Below, piece after piece: positions 62,732 through 64,000 of a stretch of DNA of 64,000 nucleotides. A program made the translations under genes and the position numbers. The stretch covers positions 2,418,001-2,482,000 of the forward strand of contig NC_015948.1 of the NCBI RefSeq assembly GCF_000223905.1. Reading direction: 5' to 3'. The notes under the pieces are model-generated. The model saw nothing but the letters and a program-made list of their open reading frames with translations. It had not been told where the DNA came from and made no database searches. How positions within the stretch are numbered: position 1 is the first letter of the stretch; each line of letters begins with the position of its first letter. This DNA comes from Haloarcula hispanica ATCC 33960 (lineage in GTDB: Archaea > Halobacteriota > Halobacteria > Halobacteriales > Haloarculaceae).

Positions 62732-63028
62732 ATGACTCCCCTGCCCTCCCTCGCAGTGACGGCCGCTGCCCTCGCGCTCTCGGTAACGATGACCTACATT
62801 GTGCTGGCGCTCTGTCTCTCACTGGTCGGAGTCGGCCTGTTACGGGTGACGGAGCGGACGACTGTGGCGTACCTAGTCATCGGGGCTGGAACTGGTATCT
62901 ATCTCGTCGAGAGCGCGCAGTTCCTGTTTGGTCCGCAGCTGCGGTTCAACGCCGACGGCAGGGTGGTGCTTTTCCTCACCGGCTGTCTCATCATTGCCGG
63001 TGCGGCCGGACTGCACCGCCGACGGTAA
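62732..63028 (+). CDS. Small membrane protein
   Basis: 98 residues from MTPLPSLAVTAAALALSVTM. Three hydrophobic segments; YLVIGAGTGIYLVESAQFLF and FLTGCLIIAGAAGLHRRR follow. An upstream in-frame start exists but would add 25 residues without hydrophobicity. It sits between L15e's neighbour and the Blh-type gene. Function unknown. Confidence 0.68.
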   Translation: MTPLPSLAVTAAALALSVTMTYIVLALCLSLVGVGLLRVTERTTVAYLVIGAGTGIYLVESAQFLFGPQLRFNADGRVVLFLTGCLIIAGAAGLHRRR

Positions 63029-63087
63029 ACGCGCGGCGTCCGGTCAGACTACGCTCAGATACCTTGTTCCCGTGCGGTCTGCCTTGA

Positions 63088-64000
63088 CTACCCCCAGACA
63101 CCCTGTTCGCGGTCCATGATACTAACGACCACGACGTGGGGGAGTGTGACGACGGCGATAAACACCAGATACAGCGCGACCCACTCCGGAACGGACCCCG
63201 GCGGGTTTGGGACGAGGAAGTACAGCCCGCCGAGCAGGGCGAGCGAAGCGGCGGTCAGCGGTGCGGCGTCGCGAGCGAACCGCGCCAGGGCAGCTGTCGG
63301 GTCGCGGTTTTCGAGCGCGGCAGTGGCGTCGTCGTCGACCAGCAGGAGGCGGGCGACGTGGCGCAGCGAGTGCCACAGACAGAAGTACACGCCGATGGCG
63401 AGCACCGGCGGGACGAGGGCGAAGTACGCGAGCAGGCCCAGTGTCTCACCTGCGTCGAGCAGCCACGGCCGGCGGGCATCGGCGCGAGCGAACCCGACGG
63501 CCAGCGTCGCCACGACGAGCGCGCCGTAGGCGAGGGCGAGCGCGGTCCGCACGTCGGTCCGGAACGCCCAGCCGATAGCGGCCACGGCGTCGGGCGCGAA
63601 CAGCGAGACGAGGTCCGTCGCGACGCGGCGGTACCACTCCGGGAACGCGAGCAGCGGGACTAGCATCGGCAGGCCGCCGCGGACGAGGACGGTTCCGATT
63701 CGTTGCGGAAGGGTTCGGAGGTGGTCGGCGTCGGCCAGCGCACGCAGCGCGTACAGGTCGCCCTGCCCCCAGTGGAACCACGTCACGGCGATGAAGAGGA
63801 CGAACGCCGCCGCGGGCGCGAGGAACCAGGCGACGGCGTAGGTTCCGCCGACGACGCCGTAGAGCGCGAACACGCGGGCGATAGCCCGCCAGTCCGGGCG
63901 CTTTCCGCGGGTGCGTGCGACCGCGAGGTGGTCGACCGCACCGTGGGGGAGGCCGAGCAGAACGGCACTGACGACCAGCGGGGCGTACTGGAGCGCGGGC
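63088..64000 (-). CDS. blh: Brp/Blh family beta-carotene 15,15'-dioxygenase, start cut by the window
   Basis: At least 304 residues; the frame is open to the window edge and continues upstream of the GTG at 63873 into VLLGLPHGAVDHLAVARTRG. That GLPHGAVDH motif, with His and Asp iron ligands, marks the Brp/Blh family of membrane enzymes that cleave beta-carotene to retinal. Other His residues sit in ITVTWFHWGQGDLY-like (VTWFHWGQGDLY) and FCLWHSLRHVARL. Retinal feeds bacteriorhodopsin-type proteins; no opsin gene is in view. Confidence 0.9.
   Translation of the reverse strand, partial: PALQYAPLVVSAVLLGLPHGAVDHLAVARTRGKRPDWRAIARVFALYGVVGGTYAVAWFLAPAAAFVLFIAVTWFHWGQGDLYALRALADADHLRTLPQRIGTVLVRGGLPMLVPLLAFPEWYRRVATDLVSLFAPDAVAAIGWAFRTDVRTALALAYGALVVATLAVGFARADARRPWLLDAGETLGLLAYFALVPPVLAIGVYFCLWHSLRHVARLLLVDDDATAALENRDPTAALARFARDAAPLTAASLALLGGLYFLVPNPPGSVPEWVALYLVFIAVVTLPHVVVVSIMDREQGVWG

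Overview
The window is haloarchaeal chromosomal DNA. It is GC-rich, its proteins are strongly acidic, secreted proteins carry Tat-type twin-arginine lipoprotein leaders, and promoters look archaeal. Marker genes are archaeal: FtsZ2 with its two ribbon-helix-helix partners CdrL and CdrS, ribosomal protein L15e, transcription factor B, RIO2 kinase, an ubiquitin-like SAMP/MoaD protein and several HTH_10 (Bat-type) regulators. The overall look suggests Haloarcula or a close relative; that is an inference, since no rRNA is present. Two genes are cut by the window edges: a MaoC-type hydratase on the left and a Brp/Blh-type carotene oxygenase on the right.

Layout. Positions 1-6500 hold lipid-type genes (MaoC hydratase, acyl-CoA dehydrogenase) and a complete, translationally coupled branched-chain amino acid type ABC transporter (livKHMGF). 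An 880-base gap with three inverted repeats follows, then single metabolic genes to 10.8 kb. From 10,923 to 14,644 lies a small integrated element in the 3' end of a tRNA-Tyr gene. It is bounded by direct repeats and carries a tyrosine integrase, a small helix-turn-helix protein, a Cys/His 'HGG' protein, a HEPN-like protein and a membrane-anchored small protein. Immediately beyond is the division locus cdrL-cdrS-ftsZ2 with ncsA convergent to it. Positions 18.4-36 kb are a mosaic of single genes: hydrolase, DUF2332, FAD oxidoreductase, endonuclease IV, lipoate ligase, a lone nuoCD fusion, msrA, AI-2E-type transporter, DolP-mannose mannosyltransferase.

Positions 36.4-39 kb hold rio2 and an apparent iron-response island. 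It has a DtxR-family regulator whose usual metal ligands look replaced, six TTAGG/CCTAA-type half-palindromes in two clusters, a damaged-looking small gene and a NifU-domain protein. At 39-47.5 kb an aldehyde:ferredoxin oxidoreductase (AOR) stands divergent to a full dppABCDF transporter. At 53-56 kb a TFB gene and an HTH_10 regulator each carry the same near-identical 17-base palindrome upstream. At 57-61 kb two MoaD/SAMP-like proteins (one ending in Cys-Cys instead of Gly-Gly) sit near a second AOR. The window ends with L15e, which has a leader of three hairpins, two small membrane proteins and the Blh-type gene.

Two copies of a non-coding repeat with 14-base perfect terminal inverted repeats lie at 28,878 and 51,847. 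The observations I rank highest are the integrated element with its HEPN-like cargo, the DtxR island, the shared TFB/HTH_10 palindrome, and the CdrL/CdrS operator candidate.
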